Assembly (NCBI GenBank): GCA_041390025.1
Contig: JAWKQR010000018.1
Coordinates: forward strand, 1 to 64,000
Length of the DNA: 64,000 bases
Direction: 5' to 3'
From: JBFFMO01 sp041390025
GTDB lineage: Bacteria > Myxococcota_A > Bradymonadia > Bradymonadales > Bradymonadaceae
This document shows positions 62,632 through 64,000 of this stretch, in pieces. Both the position numbers and the translations under genes were made by a program. How positions within the stretch are numbered: the stretch's first letter is position 1; every line of letters starts with the position of its first letter. The notes beneath the pieces were generated by a model, which was given only the letters and a program-made list of their open reading frames with translations, searched no databases and had not been told where the DNA came from.

Positions 62632-64000
62632 GTCTCGACCTCGGCGGATACCACGTGGTGCCAGTGTGCTTCCCTTGTTCCAAAGACATTGAAGTCGTCC
62701 AGACTGTCGACGAATCCGTTGCCAAAGGCATTGTTCTGGCTGCTGTATTGACCGCCGTACAGGAGGCGGAACGACGGACGCGTGAACACGCCCACGCCCA
62801 GTGGCTGCAACACCGGACCAAACTTGATCTGGAAGGTGTTACGAACGTCTGAGTCGCCGAACTCAAGGCCACGTGCGTCGTTGCGTCCTTGGGTCGATTG
62901 GAACACCGAGTCGGCTCCTGAGCGAAACAGATTGCCGTTGAGAGACTTTTCCTGCGCGAGGCTCGACTCCAACAACAAGTGTGTCTTTTCGGTCAGATAT
63001 CCCTGAAAACGCGCCACGGTCGAGACCACCTGACGGTTGTCGTCGTTGGCCAAGATCGTGTTGTCATTGTCCCAGTGATATCCAAAGAACATGGACCACG
63101 TCAGGTCCAAGCGGCCGGGCCAAAGCTTGAGCTGCATCTCGTTTCCGACGTTGATTTGGTAGCGCTCGTCGGTCAGGTCTTCGACGTAAAACGTGTAGTC
63201 TTGGCCCTCGTACGACTCGACGACTGACGTTTTGGGGTGTTGACGCAGGAAGTTGGCGAACAGGTTGTTCCAAATCAACGGGCCCAGCTGCCCAAAGCCA
63301 ATGTACCCGATCGCCCGAAACGATGTCGTTGATGTCGGAATGGGTTCGGTGAAAAGGCCCGTGCGCATCGGATTGTCCTCAAACCAACGGCGCGAGATTT
63401 CGCCGCGCACGTACTGCTCGTAGTCCAGCGGCCGGCCGTCTTCGAAGACACTGTTATGTGGGGCGAATCGGTTACCCTCGACCTCGGGCTCGTAATAAAA
63501 CTGCCCACCCACGCCCAGCTCAACCTTGCCCAGCTTGAGCTTTGCCGTGCCTCCAACGGTGAGGATCGGATTGTAATCCATGCCCTTGATCGCCCAGCCT
63601 GCGTCGCCAGCGCCGAACAAAAGATCCACCCACTGGCTTTGGTATCGACCCGAGACGCCCACGGTGTCGTTGAAGACTTGGGCCGGCCGGAAATCGTAAA
63701 GGCCGAGGTCGCCAAAAAAACTGTCGAGCGTTCCAATCTGCCAGGTGACGTTCTCGAGCAATACGTTGCCCGTTTGCGCATACAGCTGCGTCAGGCGAAA
63801 ATTGCCCAGACTCCCCATCCCAGAATCCGCGTTCAGGACCGATCCGCCTTCGATCTTTGCGTGGATTGCGGTCCATGGAGTGTTCGCGAGTGGATCTTGG
63901 GGGAGCATGTCGTAACGAAGCTCCAGCGCGGCGTATGGGCCTTCGTTGAGCAACCGTCCGTAAAGATTCCAATAGCCCAGCCGACCGTTTCCGCCCTGCA
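62622..64000 (-). CDS. outer-membrane porin-like beta-barrel protein (5' end outside window)
   Basis: The frame is open to the right edge of the window; at least 459 residues are visible and the N-terminus is missing. Many amphipathic strands with aromatic ends (GYWNLYGRLLNEGPYAALEL, WVDLLFGAGDAGWAIKGMDY, AKLKLGKVELGVGGQFYYEP, LDLTWSMFFGYHWDND), Gly/Asn/Asp turns and a C-terminal Phe (VETWF) fit an outer-membrane barrel of 16 or more strands. Context with the amylase lipoproteins suggests a maltodextrin channel; sequence alone does not prove it. Confidence 0.75.
   Translation of the reverse strand, partial: QGGNGRLGYWNLYGRLLNEGPYAALELRYDMLPQDPLANTPWTAIHAKIEGGSVLNADSGMGSLGNFRLTQLYAQTGNVLLENVTWQIGTLDSFFGDLGLYDFRPAQVFNDTVGVSGRYQSQWVDLLFGAGDAGWAIKGMDYNPILTVGGTAKLKLGKVELGVGGQFYYEPEVEGNRFAPHNSVFEDGRPLDYEQYVRGEISRRWFEDNPMRTGLFTEPIPTSTTSFRAIGYIGFGQLGPLIWNNLFANFLRQHPKTSVVESYEGQDYTFYVEDLTDERYQINVGNEMQLKLWPGRLDLTWSMFFGYHWDNDNTILANDDNRQVVSTVARFQGYLTEKTHLLLESSLAQEKSLNGNLFRSGADSVFQSTQGRNDARGLEFGDSDVRNTFQIKFGPVLQPLGVGVFTRPSFRLLYGGQYSSQNNAFGNGFVDSLDDFNVFGTREAHWHHVVSAEVETWF

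Overview
The window looks like a chromosome segment of a high-GC predatory or gliding-type deltaproteobacterium (Myxococcota, Bradymonadales-like). The signs are Cys-rich lipoproteins, Asn/Thr low-complexity linkers after lipoboxes, a MYXO-CTERM-like C-terminus, MopE-type metal-binding motifs, RCC1 and Kazal lipoproteins, Ser/Thr kinases fused to STAND/TPR modules, and an OleC enzyme. No tRNA, rRNA or CRISPR array was seen.

Layout. 1-1154: 3' part of a Cys-rich lipoprotein gene. 1490-1860: end of a decayed IS3 element abutting a palindromic repeat cluster. 1912-7617: a frame-broken alpha-2-macroglobulin gene with a CxEQ thioester site. 7715-8004: second repeat cluster. 8092-12136: a RegB-like kinase converging on an operon of MbnP, a lipoprotein, an outer-membrane protein and a RegA-like regulator. 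12275-17050: RCC1 lipoprotein, then a lipid-kinase-fold gene overlapping oleC. 17.1-25.4 kb: a more AT-rich accessory region with a PD-(D/E)XK-like protein, an IS3 insertion into a DUF4942-like gene, a four-gene operon of unknown function, a P-loop-less ComM-like protein and two repeat clusters. 25.4-34.1 kb: AstA-like enzyme, SAF-domain protein, MYXO-CTERM protein, TPR protein, triosephosphate isomerase, DUF4241, SUKH and metallo-beta-lactamase genes. 34.2-38.1 kb: giant kinase-ATPase-TPR gene. 38.1-43.1 kb: glycogen-debranching-type lipoprotein, MBL hydrolase, MutS-related ATPase. 43.6-54.1 kb: S41 protease, M50B-like membrane protease, vWA, MopE-like and Kazal lipoproteins, second Ser/Thr kinase. 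54.1-64 kb: caspase-like protein with a barrel-like C-terminus, Lgt-like and LspA, RNase Z, and a starch/maltodextrin-type set (lipoprotein-GH13-CBM20 fusion, paralogous lipoprotein, porin-like protein).

Themes. (1) At least eleven predicted lipoproteins lie near their processing enzymes, and both enzymes carry unusual periplasmic insertions. (2) A family of double-hairpin repeats with compensatory base changes occurs in five clusters. (3) At least eight conserved genes are split by single-base shifts, mostly at homopolymers, which points to residual sequencing errors rather than true pseudogenes; split genes are therefore described as one gene where the protein logic requires it.
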